From Hanleya hanleyi (lineage: Eukaryota > Mollusca > Polyplacophora > Lepidopleurida > Hanleyidae): a DNA stretch of 64,000 nucleotides. The position numbers and the translations under genes are program-made. The number at the start of each line of letters is the position of its first letter. Positions within the stretch are counted from its first letter, which is position 1. This document shows positions 11,172 through 21,939 of this stretch, piece after piece. The stretch covers positions 1-64,000 of the forward strand of contig JAVTVY010033707.1 in assembly GCA_036873755.1 (NCBI GenBank). The letters run 5' to 3'. The notes beneath the pieces were generated by a model. The model saw only the letters and a list, made by a program, of their open reading frames with translations. It did not search any database and was not told where the DNA came from.

Positions 11172-11244
11172 GGTCGTCAGCGGGATTCGAACTCCCTACC
11201 CTGGCTCAACGCGCCGATGCTCTACCGACTGAGCTATGACGGCC
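11172..11244 (-). tRNA. tRNA-like unit 2
   Basis: This is a second minus-strand copy with the same D-arm and T-arm boxes. The flanking roughly 200 bp (including ATATGAAATGATTTTTGAGAGAGAAC and CATAGGTATTACACCCG type sequence in part) repeats with unit 1, giving a tandem arrangement. The T arm here reads GGAGTTCGAATCCC. It is probably a tRNA-derived repeat, not an active gene. Confidence 0.4.
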
Positions 11245-11470
11245 CATAGGTATTACACCCGTCGATTGTCCCTGTGATGACCAACCTTCTCTCTAGGTGT
11301 TGCATTGTGAGCAACTGGCTTTATAATGAAGAAATGAGATTTAGTATGGCGTACAGCCGGCCACTCTCAAAAATCATTTCATATGTATATATGCTCGATG
11401 GCGGGATATACGCCACACCGAGAGAGAAGGTTGATCATCACAGGGACAATCCACGGGTGTAATACTTATA

Positions 11471-11541
11471 GGCCGTCATAGCTCAGTCGGTAGAGTCGGC
11501 GCGTTGAGCCGGGGTCGCGAGTTCGAAACCCGCTGACGACC
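11471..11541 (+). tRNA. tRNA-like unit 3, inverted relative to units 1 and 2
   Basis: It reads GGCCGTCATAGCTCAG at the 5' end and CCGCTGACGACC at the 3' end, with a TCGGC/GCCGG anticodon stem and GTT at the anticodon position. It and its flanks are the inverted counterpart of unit 2, so the three units form a direct-plus-inverted cluster embedded in the RT remnant. Confidence 0.45.
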
Positions 11542-11639
11542 AATTTATTCCTTCTCTCTAAAAAATCATTTCATATGTATATATGCTCTGTGACGGGCTA
11601 TACACCATACCAAATCTCATTTGTACAGATATGTATCCA

Positions 11640-12260
11640 CGTGGGATTTCTCGACTCTCTTTTCGACAGTCCCTCATCAGGACCTTTTCCACCGTCTTAG
11701 TTCATTAGCAGTTATATATATATAGGTATTTCAATGGGAACTAATTGTGCACCCTTTTTGGCTGGCCTATGTCTGTTCTCTTATGAATACGACTATATGC
11801 AGACGCTTTCAAAACCAGATAATTTCAAAGCCCGTTCCTTCTCATTCACCAAACGTTATACAGACGATTTTCTTGCTGTGGTTAATCGCTACATAAATGA
11901 TGCACTGAAGGATACATATCCACCTTCACTGGATTTGAGGGAAACTACAGGTGGCCCTAACGGCACGTCTTATTTAGACCTAAATCTCTATAAAACTGAA
12001 GCGGGCCTACTCCCTCATCGAATTTACAACAAGAGATGATTACAATTTCGACATCGTAAACTATCCCTATCCGGAGAGTAATATACCAGAGCGATCGGCA
12101 TATGGCGTATAAATATCTCGACTAGTAGCATTTGTTAGATACTGTGTTTAATATGACAATCAGCGTCACAAAACATTATTGAAGAAACTTATAAAACAGA
12201 GCTATATCATCAAGCTGCTGATAGCAAAATATGGACGTAGCGTGCAAGATCTATGGCGTT
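11640..12260 (+). pseudogene. Penelope-like reverse transcriptase, palm region (broken)
   Basis: The open part at 11734-12039 contains GISMGTNCAPFLAGL (RT motif region upstream of the catalytic pair), RYTDDF (the YxDD box with catalytic Asp pair) and SYLDLNLYK. Weaker continuation (FDIVNYPYPESN and KLLIAKYG-like sequence) follows to about 12240 in shifted frames. It is a third piece of the same RT as at 9.0-9.6 and 10.6-10.8 kb. Family assignment is from motif memory; the RT identity itself is firm. Confidence 0.7.
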
Positions 12261-12893
12261 ACGTTTCGTAACTTGTGTCTAATTCGTCTTAACCCGGGGC
12301 TAGGGGCCGTATGAACCTATGTATTTCAAGATCCGCATAGTGTTCATTTGAACAGTCACAATTCAAGCGTGACTGAGATACATCATACTCTAGATAAAGA
12401 CTTTACAACGAAAATTAAATGGATTAAGAATACCAATCAGCGATAAGGATCTGATATTTTTGGAACATCTTGTCTTGTTGACGGCTGCTCTCTTGTAGGA
12501 AACTAAGCTACTTTTATGTATACTATGATTTATTCTTTTAATTTGGTGCTAAATCGATTATATGAATTAGGTCACTCCCAGTGTACGAGTTGTCACAGCG
12601 AAACAGCTAACCAATTACCAATATACGAGTTGTCAGAGCATTTCCATCATAGCTCTCTAGATTTGTATCTAATACCGCTTATGCCGGTGCTAGGGGCCGT
12701 GTGGTCATATCATGCAAGTTGCCACATGAACAGAGCCTATGGGCTTTAATGAGATCTGGTAGCTGGGTTATAAGTTTGTAATGAAATAAACGCACAATTA
12801 TATATTTAATTTCAAGTTAGGCACAGGTGGCACCAGGCACGAATGTATGCGGCTAAAACGCAATCACAAGTTACATCCTGTGACAAGGTATAT
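12261..12893. other. Non-coding stretch with a partial copy of the 0.5-kb repeat
   Basis: 12570-12733 is a partial, diverged copy of the tandem unit found at 14.9-16.1 kb (shared GTGTACGAGTTGTCACAGCG and ATACCGCTTATGCCGGTGCT). Nothing else is recognised. Confidence 0.6.
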
Positions 12894-13715
12894 GAAGGGC
12901 CGTTCGCGCCATAAACGCATCCTTTAAACGTTTTAACTTCTTAAACGTTTAAAAATTGTAAAGCTTTAAACAGTTTAAACGTTTAAACTTGAACCAACCA
13001 ATCAGATGTTTTGAATTGACATTTTCCTGTTAAAAAGCAAATGTTTCCAGTTGTAAACTCGCGATTTCAGACGTTTCCTGTCAAAAGAAAAATTCGGTCT
13101 TTTAAAGGTTTCCGGGTTAAAAGGATGACGTTTCCGGTTGTGATCTTCCAATCAGATTTTTTATTTGGGCCGCGTGTATTCCAACATCTACACCAACACG
13201 TGCAAATCTCCACTGGCAAACGTTTCCGGTATGTAGTGTATTTTAACCAATGAAAACCGTTCTTACAAATTAGGTTTTGGAGAATATCTTTAGCACCGGG
13301 ACAATTTGCGCAGGACATGATGCACGATGGGCATGAGGGATACAATATGCGCGAATATTTGTAAGGGTTATTTTGATTGGTTCAAACAGACTACATAGCG
13401 GAAACGTTTTGCCAGTGGGCATGTGTTGATGTTGAGGTTTGAACATACGAGGCAGCAATAAAAAAATCTGACTGGACGATCACAACCGGTAACGATTTCC
13501 CTTAATCCGGAAACGATTAAAAGTCTCAAATATTACTACTGGGAACGTTTGCCTTTTGACAGGAAACGTCTAAAGTATTGGACGTTATAACAGCAAACGT
13601 CTGCTTTTGCACAGGAAAGGTCTTCCAAATGTCAATTCATGACATCTGATTGGTTGGTGCAAGTTAAACATTTAAATTTATTAAACGTTTGGATTTATGG
13701 CGCGAACGGCCCTTC
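12894..13715. mobile_element. 822-bp foldback DNA element
   Basis: The termini are inverted copies (GAAGGGCCGTTCGCGCCAT at the left and its complement at the right). Inverted similarity continues inward for about 300 bp per side, with repeated AAACGTTT and GGAAACG motifs, around an unpaired centre near 13220-13340. No long open frame is present. It resembles a non-autonomous TIR transposon; I could not define the target-site duplication. Confidence 0.75.
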
Positions 13716-13923
13716 TTAAAAGGTACCGACATAATGAAGTTGAACATACCAAAGAAAGGCAGTCCTAGAATAAAAGTAACTCCGAAAATGGAAGCCGAAA
13801 AATACAATATTATATCACAATGACTTCCATTTTCAGAGTTACATTTATCGTAGTTTATGTGAAATTGATCGGTGGGAACAATGAAAGGTAGTCCTATAAT
13901 GAGGGAAGTTGCACACGTTACGC
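13716..13923 (-). CDS. Possible membrane-protein exon (unassigned)
   Basis: A minus-strand frame starting at ATG 13923 encodes two hydrophobic segments (VTCATSLIIGLPFIV and a longer one containing FSASIFGVTFILGLPFFGMF) joined by a Cys- and Asn-containing loop with an NGS sequon. The frame is broken by the 822-bp element just after the second segment. I cannot identify the family. It may be chance. Confidence 0.2.
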
Positions 13924-14894
13924 TAACCATGGGTTACATGTACCCAATTAATTTCCGTCCAATTAGACACTACAGTAGGTGCTCATCCAACCTTGACTCA
14001 ACCAAAATAGCTGAATTTTGCTCTATATCTTGATACATAATTCCTCCAATACGTCAGTTCCGGATTCCAGATGAACACCATGACCACCATGTGAACCAGC
14101 ATAAAGAAAGCAATATGATACCTTCTTTAACATGGTATTGTTGGTGTTGCGTTGAAACTGCAAACTGACCTGTTGAGAAGTCAATGGAAAAAGGGGCCAG
14201 TGGAATGAAGTCTATGCCTAAATACCCACAGGAGATTAAGGTCAGTTTGTACAGAACATACATGTACCTAGGAGTAAATAAGAGTGATTATAATTAGGGG
14301 TAAATAGAGATTGATTTAGTGTTATGAGTGAGAAAGGGTGAACATCAAGGTTGATGATGATTATGTCACAAGTTAGGATAAGACAAGACATGTATTACAC
14401 TTTCTGGATATCCCACAGGTTGACTGGTGGAGTACAAGATAGGAAAAGATTATAAGATATGTTACAGTTTGCTCTTGTGAGAAAAGCAAACAGTGGCCTG
14501 CAAAGGTGATAATGAGACAATGGTGGCCAGGTTGGCTGCTATGGTAGAGCATCTCTCACATATACACCTAACCAGCTAAACTGTATAATTTTCTCAGCAG
14601 AGTCCAAGCTTTGGTAAAGTGACGATACCAGTCTGCCATACTTTAGAGCGTATTAATCTCATATTTTGTGGGAAAACAATGAACAGAGTAATATTTAATG
14701 CAGATAAGGGATCAAATATATGCCAAGTGACTATTAGTGACTAAATATAGACATACAAAAGCCTTTCAACCACTAAGGATCCCCAAAACTCATCTCTGTG
14801 GAACTACATCGTACTTTCATGCAGCGTAAGGCTATCCCGTGAGTCGGTTTGCACTTTTGTCCATTTCCCTACAGCATTCTAAAGAGCCTCTGGC
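13924..14894. other. Unannotated sequence
   Basis: No convincing exon or repeat was seen here. A minus-strand frame at 14054-14263 starts with ATG but has no family resemblance I recognise. Confidence 0.4.
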
Positions 14895-16080
14895 TAACGC
14901 CAGATCTCAAAAAGCGTACCTGAGATACAACACATATCACGAATCATTAGATTCTTGGTATGTGCTTTAGAATAGGTTAACCGGAAGACTATACTGTGAA
15001 GTCATGTGGCTCTGTCAGTATTTCGGCACCTCTTCCCACTTCCCTTCTATGTGTTGTAATTTTTTCCTGTATATGGCGAGATTCTGCTGGTGGACGTTTC
15101 GTCCCCGAGGCCCGCCCCCTGTACAGACCTTTTGGTCTTTTTTGATATATGTTGGCATTTGTGGGAAGTTGATGCTGGGTCGACATCGGGCCTTACAGAC
15201 TAGTCTTTTGTGTTAAATGCCGTCATTTTCATCTCACGACGATACAGCTCACCAATTCCCAGTGTACGAGTTGTCACAGCGACACAGCTCACCAATTACC
15301 AGTGTATGCGTTGTCAGAGCATTTCCATCATAACTCTCTGGATTTGTATCTAATACCGCTTATGCCGGTGCTAGGGGCCGTGTGGTCATATCATCCAAGT
15401 TGCAACATGAACAGATACAATAAAAGCGTAAATGAGATACAACACATATCACAAATCGTTAGATTCTTGTTATGCACTTTAGAATAGGTTAACTAAACTA
15501 TACTTTGAAGTCATGTGACTGTCAGTATGTAGGCACTTCTTCCCACTTCCCTTATATGTGTTGTAATTTTTACCTGTATATGGCGATATTCTGCTGGTGG
15601 AAGTTTCGTCCCCGAAGGCCTGCCCCCTGTACAGACCTTTTGGTCTTCGATATATGTTGGCATTTGTGAGAAGTTGATGCTGGGTCGACATCGAGCCTTA
15701 CAGACTAGTCTTTTGTGTTAAATGCCGTCATTTTCATCTGACGACGATACAGCTCACCAATTCCCAGTGCACGAGTTGTCACAGAGAAACAGCTCACCAA
15801 TTCCCAATATACGAGTTGTCAGAGCATTTCCATCATAGCTCTCTAGATTTGTATCTAATACCGCTTATGCCGGTGCTAGGGACCGAGTGGTCATATCATG
15901 CAAGTTGCCACATGAACAGGTACAATAATAGCGTACCTGAGATACAACACATATCACGAATCGTTAGATTCTTGGTATGTGCTTTAGAATAGGTTAACCG
16001 GAAGACTATACTATGAAGTCATGTGGCTCTGTCAGTATGTCGGCACCTCTTCCCACTTCCCTTATATGTGTTGTAATTTG
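14895..16080. repeat. Tandem repeats of about 0.5 kb
   Basis: One full unit and two partial ones are laid head to tail. The marker CAGCTCACCAATT recurs at about 15247 and 15749 (about 500 bp apart). GAAGTCATGTG..CTGTCAGTAT recurs at about 15000, 15510 and 16015. A diverged partial copy lies at 12570-12733. Minus-strand frames inside are shadows of the repeat. The unit contains GACGAAACG-type sequence often seen in Penelope-like termini, which may link it to the upstream RT remnant; that is inference. Confidence 0.8.
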
Positions 16081-16198
16081 TATTATGGACACGGAAATCC
16101 TTTAATGGTCAACGGATGAATATTGAATGACGGACTAGACGCTTGTAATGTGCACCAGAGTGCTAGGCTCACTAGTGAGCTAGGTTCACCTAAGTGAT

Positions 16199-16540
16199 TT
16201 GTGCACCAGAGTGCTATGTGCACGATGAGTGTGCACCAGTGTTATATGCATGATGAGTTTGCACCAGAGCGCCATGTGCATGATGAGTGTGCTCCAGTGT
16301 TATTTATGCATAATGAGTGTGCACCAGAGCGCTATGTTCACGATGTGTGTGCACCAGTGTTATATATGCATAATGAGTGTGCACCAGAGCGCTATGTTCA
16401 CGATGGGTGTACACCAGTGTTATATGCATGATGAGTTTGCACCAAAGCGCTATGTGCACGATGGGTGTACACCAGTGTTATATGAATGATGAGTTCGCAC
16501 CAGAGCGCTATGTGCATGATGAGTGTGCACCAGAGTGCTG
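16199..16540. repeat. Minisatellite, about 30-bp unit
   Basis: About 11 contiguous copies alternate between a GTGCACCAGAGCGCTATG type and a GTGCACCAGTGTTATATGC type, each ending GATGAGT. It starts 15 bases beyond the exon-2 splice donor of the glycosyltransferase, inside the next intron. Confidence 0.92.
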
Positions 16541-16554
16541 CTATGATTTCTCAC

Positions 16555-16796
16555 CTGCTCCACAATAAAGAACTGAAAGTCGAGTTGCTGTCGTTTGAGG
16601 ACAGGAATCAGGTAGTGTAGGAGGATGGTTAGGTGTTTCTCTCGGTCTCTGAACGGGATGATGATACCGACACGGTGTGAGGGCACACAGTTATCTGGTC
16701 GCCACCGTCCTCCCTTCCTCACATCAGGGTGTTCCTCCTCTACCTCCTCCAGAGTAATGTTCTCCACCAGAGTGAAGTTCACATTTATCGGACCAG
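16555..16796 (-). CDS. B4GALT: Beta-1,4-galactosyltransferase-type exon 2 (start of catalytic domain)
   Basis: The exon encodes the conserved N-terminal part of the glycosyltransferase-7 catalytic domain. GGRWRPDNC, VGIIIPFRDREKHL and VLKRQQLDFQFFIVEQ correspond to the family signatures G-G-x-[YW]-x-P-x-x-C, IIIPFRxRxxHL and QRQQLDYxIYVIxQ. These proteins transfer galactose, or a related sugar, from a UDP-sugar to N-acetylglucosamine or other acceptors in the Golgi lumen. On the minus strand the acceptor TTTTCAG precedes CTGGTCC at 16796, and the donor CAG|GTGAG follows 16555. The exon is 242 bp, phase 1 in and phase 0 out. Its end at the xxEQ boundary is a familiar intron position in this family. 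Downstream exons (FHDVD and GWGGED motifs) were not found in the window. Confidence 0.92.
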
Positions 16797-16852
16797 CTGA
16801 AAAGTGTAATTAGTATTGTAAGGAGAGATTAGACATTAATCTTACCCACTTT

Positions 16853-17300
16853 CAATATATCACACGGTTACTCTCGGCAATACATGACAGGGTTACTCTC
16901 GGCAATATATCACAGCTTTACTCTCGGCAATACATGATAGGGTTACTCTCGGCAATACATGACAGGGTTACTATCGGCAATACATGACGGGGTTACTATC
17001 GGCAATACATGACAGGGTTACTCTCGGCAATACATGACAGGGTTACTCTCGGCAATACATGACCGGGTTACTATCGGCAATACATGCCAGGGTTACTCTC
17101 GGCAATACATGACAGGGTTACTCTCGGCAATACATGACATGGTTACTCTCGGCAATACATGACAGGGTTACTATCGGCAATACATGACAGGGTTACTTTC
17201 GGCAATACATGACAGGGTTACTCTCGGCAATACATGACAGGGTTACTATCGGCAATACATGACAGGGTTACTATCGGCAATACATGACAGGGTTACTCTC
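16853..17300. repeat. Minisatellite, 25-bp unit
   Basis: About 17 contiguous copies of GGTTACTCTCGGCAATACAT plus GACAG, with rare substitutions (CTCTC or CTATC). The array sits in intron 1, ending about 57 bp upstream (in gene sense) of the exon-2 acceptor. Two more copies occur at 17868-17920 beyond an interruption. Confidence 0.95.
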
Positions 17301-17867
17301 ATCCTCGCTAAAACCAGGGGTATCTCTATCCTAGATCGATACCCCTGGTACGCTTGGCCAGTGTATCCTGTTCAGCGTAAAGCAACATTCTGGATATATT
17401 GACCAATCAGATCACTTGTTTACGGCGACCAAGGTAACCGTGACAAGAGATTCGAAAGCATCATAGCTTGTGGGATATATCCAGTGGCACATAAACACGC
17501 ACCTTTTCAACAACCATGAACATTAATAAATATAGTAAAATAGGAAACATAGTTTAAAACAAAATCTATTTGAAGACAAAATAACCCCATTCATCTACCA
17601 TCAAACATCCAGCAAGCCAGGCAAATGCAGGGAACACTGAAACTTTAAAGGCGGTCCGCGATGTCAGTGTATCCGACCTCCCTTCCCACTGAAGGACTTG
17701 AAATGGGTGAAATAACGGGGCACGGATTTTTACAAAATTTCACTGATCTATCCATTAATATTTTATAAATTTTATACCATCAGCGCAGTTTTCTAGGTCA
17801 CGTAACTGGAATGTGGGCGGAACGCGGTCTGCTATGCAAGATGATCAAGGGTTCGCCTTTGGATATG
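17301..17867. other. 567-bp sequence interrupting the 25-bp minisatellite
   Basis: Minisatellite copies lie on both sides. The segment starts with a hairpin: ACCAGGGGTATC near 17310 pairs perfectly with GATACCCCTGGT near 17337. No clear target-site duplication or terminal inverted repeat is seen. It could be an insertion, or old unique sequence that the repeat expanded around. Confidence 0.55.
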
Positions 17868-17920
17868 GGCAATACATGACAGGGTTACTCTCGGCAATTC
17901 ATGACAGGGTTACTCTTGGC

Positions 17921-18829
17921 CATACCCACCCCCTTCCCTTACTTGTCCTAATTTATCAATGTAACCTGTAACCATCCTGTCGCATGTAAAAAGTTGACAG
18001 TAAACCCCATTATATAACCGTCTCATATGGACATCATATGGGCTTGTCGGCGTTATCTGCTAGTCGGCGTTATCTGCTAGTACTTCTGTCAAAGAGTTAT
18101 CCCCAAAAGAGCAATCCATTCGCTCTGTCGCTAAGTATTTCTGAGGTTGAATGTTTTTCGGTTGCAGCCATGGTGGCTACCCCAATGTGAAATGTATCCG
18201 AATATAAATGTTTATTCTATCCTTTACCCATACACTGACGATTGTTTACAGCTGTCTATATGTCAACAATTATCAGCTTGAAATAAATGTTTTGCCTTTT
18301 CTATGAGAGATTCCATTAATTTGGAGGCAACATATGAATTAGCAGCCTAATATTTCCAGAACTCCTTAAATGTATTTTCTTAATCCATGGCTCATCGGAA
18401 TATGGTTGTGAAATGTATCTCTCGACCATCTGCTGATGGTGTAAAGGACGTGCTTTGCACCCTCGGTAGATGATTGAGAGTGCTTTGCACCTTTGGCAGG
18501 TGGTAGAGGACTATATTTCGTAGACAATCGGAATATGCGGTACTGTTTTTCAATCATAAATGATACATTTAATATAATGCAGACTTACATCATTGGGACC
18601 ACATAATGAACATATATATGAGTACCAAATTCATTGTTATACATGTAGGGCGTCGTTTATTTATATGATTATTCAGCAGGAAATAAGACATAACAAACAG
18701 TATTAGTAATTGTATAGTCACAGGGAAGTGGCTCACAGACCGATCTAATTGACAGAAGGAAGTTGTCAAATCTAAATTTCGAATAATGTTATATTACGCT
18801 ATATCAAATACAGTATAATCAAACAATCT
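17921..18829. other. Intronic sequence without recognised features
   Basis: This is part of intron 1 of the glycosyltransferase if exons 1 and 2 belong together. No additional stem-encoding exon was recognised. Confidence 0.5.
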
Positions 18830-20028
18830 GGGGTAGTGTTATATCATTACACTTATTGACGGAAGGGTTAGGGTCGTACAAATTATGAGGGGGTCGATAT
18901 ATAGTATAAACAAATAATCTGGGGTGTGTTAGATCATTATACTTACTGAGGGGAGGGTTATTGCTCGTACAATGAGGAAGTCCATATATAGTATAAACTA
19001 ACAATCTGGAGTGTGTTATATCATTATACTTACTGAGGGGAGGGTTATTGCTCGTACAATGAGGAAGTCCATATATAGTATAAACTAACAATCTGGAGTG
19101 TGTTAGATCATTATACTTACTGAGGGGAGGGTTATTGCTCGTACAATGAGGAAGTCCATATATAGTATAAACTAACAATCTGGAGTGTGTTATATCATTA
19201 TACTTACTGAGGGGAGGGTTATTGCTCGTACAATGAGGAAGTCCATATATAGTATAAACTAACAATCTGGAGTGTGTTATATCATTATACTTACTGAGGG
19301 GAGGGTTATTGCTCGTACAATGAGGAAGTCCATATATAGTATAAACTAACAATCTGGAGTGTGTTAGATCATTATACTTACTGAGGGGAGGGTTATTGCT
19401 CGTACAATGAGGAAGTCCATATATAGTATAAACTAACAATCTGGAGTGTGTTATATCATTATACTTACTGAGGGGAGGGTTATTGCTCGTACAATGAGGA
19501 AGTCCATATATAGTATAAACTAACAATCTGGAGTGTGTTATATCATTATACTTACTGAGGGGAGGGTTATTGCTCGTACAATGAGGAAGTCCATATATAG
19601 TATAAACTAACAATCTGGAGTGTGTTATATCATTATACTTACTGAGGGGAGGGTTATTGCTCGTACAATGAGGAAGTCCATATATAGTATAAACTAACAA
19701 TCTGGAGTGTGTTATATCATTATACTTACTGAGGGGAGGGTTATTGCTCGTACAATGAGGAAGTCCATATATAGTTATAAACTAACAATCTGGAGTGTGT
19801 TATATCATTATACTTACTGAGGGGAGGGTTATTGCTCGTACAATGAGGAAGTCCATATATAGTATAAACTAACAATCTGGAGTGTGTTATATCATTATAC
19901 TTACTGAGGGGAGGGTTATTGCTCGTACAATGAGGAAGTCCATATATAGTATAAACTAACAATCTGGAGTGTGTTATATCATTATACTTACTGAGGGGAG
20001 GGTTATTGCTCGAACAATGAGGAAGTCG
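18830..20028. repeat. 87-bp tandem array (about 14 copies) carrying a copied 5' splice site
   Basis: Each unit (on the minus strand) holds about 37 nt identical to the 3' end of exon 1, then GTAAGT, then about 45 nt of intron-like sequence. The copies are nearly identical; the outermost (near 18860) is diverged and has lost the GT. The unit is 29 codons without a stop in the exon-1 frame, so the array stays open for hundreds of codons. A single extra T near 19776 shifts one copy. Confidence 0.95.
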
Positions 20029-20343
20029 ATATTTCCGCACCACAGTATCCGTCTGCTTGATACTTCTGCCGACGTCGTTGAAGACAGATTCTTCCCAGAA
20101 TCGGTTATTTTCCACTTCCTCTTCGATTACAGACTGTATCTTGTGAGCTGCAATCCTATTGCGTAAATAAATGACAAACTTGTCGGCCGAGAGGAATTGT
20201 CTAATACTATCGTATCGTGATTCGCTGGCTTGTCTGTTGATGGTGTGAACGGCCTGTCGTATACTCACTCCACACATACACACAAATGGTATAATCAGCA
20301 GCGGCAACCATCGCTTCAGGCGACTAGGTCTCAGGCGTGGCAT
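19992..20343 (-). CDS. B4GALT: Glycosyltransferase exon 1: cytoplasmic tail, transmembrane anchor, stem
   Basis: The frame begins at ATG 20343 with a basic tail (MPRLRPSRLKRW), then a hydrophobic signal anchor (LPLLIIPFVCMCGVSI, about residues 13-28), then a charged stem. This is the type II Golgi topology of galactosyltransferases. The exon can end at 19992 with CTCA|GTAAGT, leaving one base of a codon. The exon at 16555-16796 begins with two bases, so the phases match. That phase match, the same strand and the 3.2-kb spacing are the basis for joining them; the join itself is inference. The final 37 bases are the part amplified in the adjacent 87-bp array. Confidence 0.75.
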
Positions 20344-21939
20344 TATAGGCCTGTTCTTCTCTCACGTCCTTGATCTGGGTACAACCTTTGACAGGGGTGT
20401 TAATGCCTTAATATCATCAGCAATTGATTAAAAATCCCTGAGCAGATATCTAGGGCTTATATTTTGCCTGGAACGTCAAGCCGATAGATGATTCTTTACC
20501 TGTAGACGTCTGTTGGTAGTTACAAGGACGTATCTGGAAGAAAGAAAAAGGTGTGTATCCAGGGGATGTAACCGCATGTAACCATGTTTCGTTTTCTATT
20601 TTCGTAAGCAAGCTAGTCAAGTTGCATTTTTGTAGTAAATTTTCCTTTCCCACCGGATGATAGTTTTTTAAATCATCAGCGAATTGTTTTTAAATTTTAA
20701 ACCAGCCTTTATATAACAATTACCTAAACGGCACTATGGACTGCGTCATTAGAACGAAATCGAAGAGTGTTACGTATTACCGTGAGATGCTGGTAGTCAG
20801 TGACCTTGACGTGATATACCGGTATCCAATGAATCAAAAATTGAATCTTAATGATTTCCTCATTTTAGATCACAGTGACATGGAATTACGACCTCAGTTT
20901 TGATACGCGACATCTGCTTGACACAACAGTTTTCCTGTTGAACTTAAAAACCGGCCAATTTTTTTAAACAAAATAACTTAATTCGGAAGACAATGGTGCA
21001 GGAAAAGGCAAGCATGTATTTCATAGGATTTCGCCAGATGTAGCTGACGTCGTCCAAAGAGGAGGATATGTTATTCTGTCATACGACTTTTAGTATATGA
21101 AGAGTTTATCGGGGGTTAATATAAACAGTTCAATACACGAGAAATAGGCAGCTTGGTCGGCTTGTTCATGCCCGAGTTGCTTAGGCCACCAGGCCCGACT
21201 GACGAGTGGATTATGACAGCTGACAAAACAAAAATCAAACCAGCCGCAAAAATTAGTCCTCTACCAGATGACGACGCTCGACAAATGGTAGAGGGTTACA
21301 CTCCGTAGAAACCAAACAAACGAGAACCCACTTACTGTTTGAACGAATACATGATCTGGTACTTACACAGGACCGACCGACCAATAACTCATTCTCGAGT
21401 CCCCTGTTCAATGTTTGATCCCCCTGGCCAAAATCGGCTCGAAGGCGTGGACGTGGAGATGACATACATTGACTATTACCATGCTTCTGTTGCTAGCCAG
21501 CGTGGATATACCTGGACCTAACAGTATGGGTATAAAGTAATTATAGATTTACCGGTATATGGTAAAACGTATTGGATTTTTCAACCCCGCAGTTATGTCA
21601 TAAATCCGACACACATACTTATTACGGTACATTATCACAAGAACTGCGAAAAATTATGCCTGATTTGGCCAGTGCATTGAGTTATCAAATCATTGAGTAA
21701 TCAAATCAAATCATTGAGTTATAAAATCATGAAATGATCAAATCAGTGATAATGTCAAAGATAAAATCAATATACCGGTACCGTATACAGGTCGGTGGAA
21801 ATCTGCACAGCCTAGACAGCGTGCAGACATCCGAGTCAAGGACAAAACGGGGATATATAATACTTCATGACCACTTATATATGGTGTTCTATTTGTGCAA
21901 ATTTGATCTCGCGCTATGGTGTTCTATTTGTGTCAATTT
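20344..21939. other. Upstream region of the glycosyltransferase, no recognised exon
   Basis: It should include the 5' UTR and promoter of the minus-strand gene. I see no clear TATA box or coding exon. Short frames here look random. Confidence 0.4.

Noticed and set aside
11640..11700. Hammerhead-ribozyme-like CTGATGAG...GAAA on the minus strand next to the RT remnant
   Set aside because: Penelope-like elements can carry hammerhead motifs. Here, however, no stem II pairs properly between CTGATGAG and GAAA (the best pairing leaves two extra bases), and no matching cleavage site was found.
16201..16568. Overlapping open frames in the 30-bp minisatellite
   Set aside because: Three frames are open merely because the repeat unit lacks stops. 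The composition is that of the repeat and no domain is present.
16859..17300. CRISPR-like regularly spaced repeats
   Set aside because: The units are contiguous with no variable spacers, and the genome is eukaryotic.
18819..19700. 293-codon minus-strand frame of repeated LPHCTSNNPPLSKYN modules as a stand-alone protein
   Set aside because: It has no independent start context and is fully explained by an 87-bp repeat without a stop. I treat it as an array that might extend exon 1, not as a gene.
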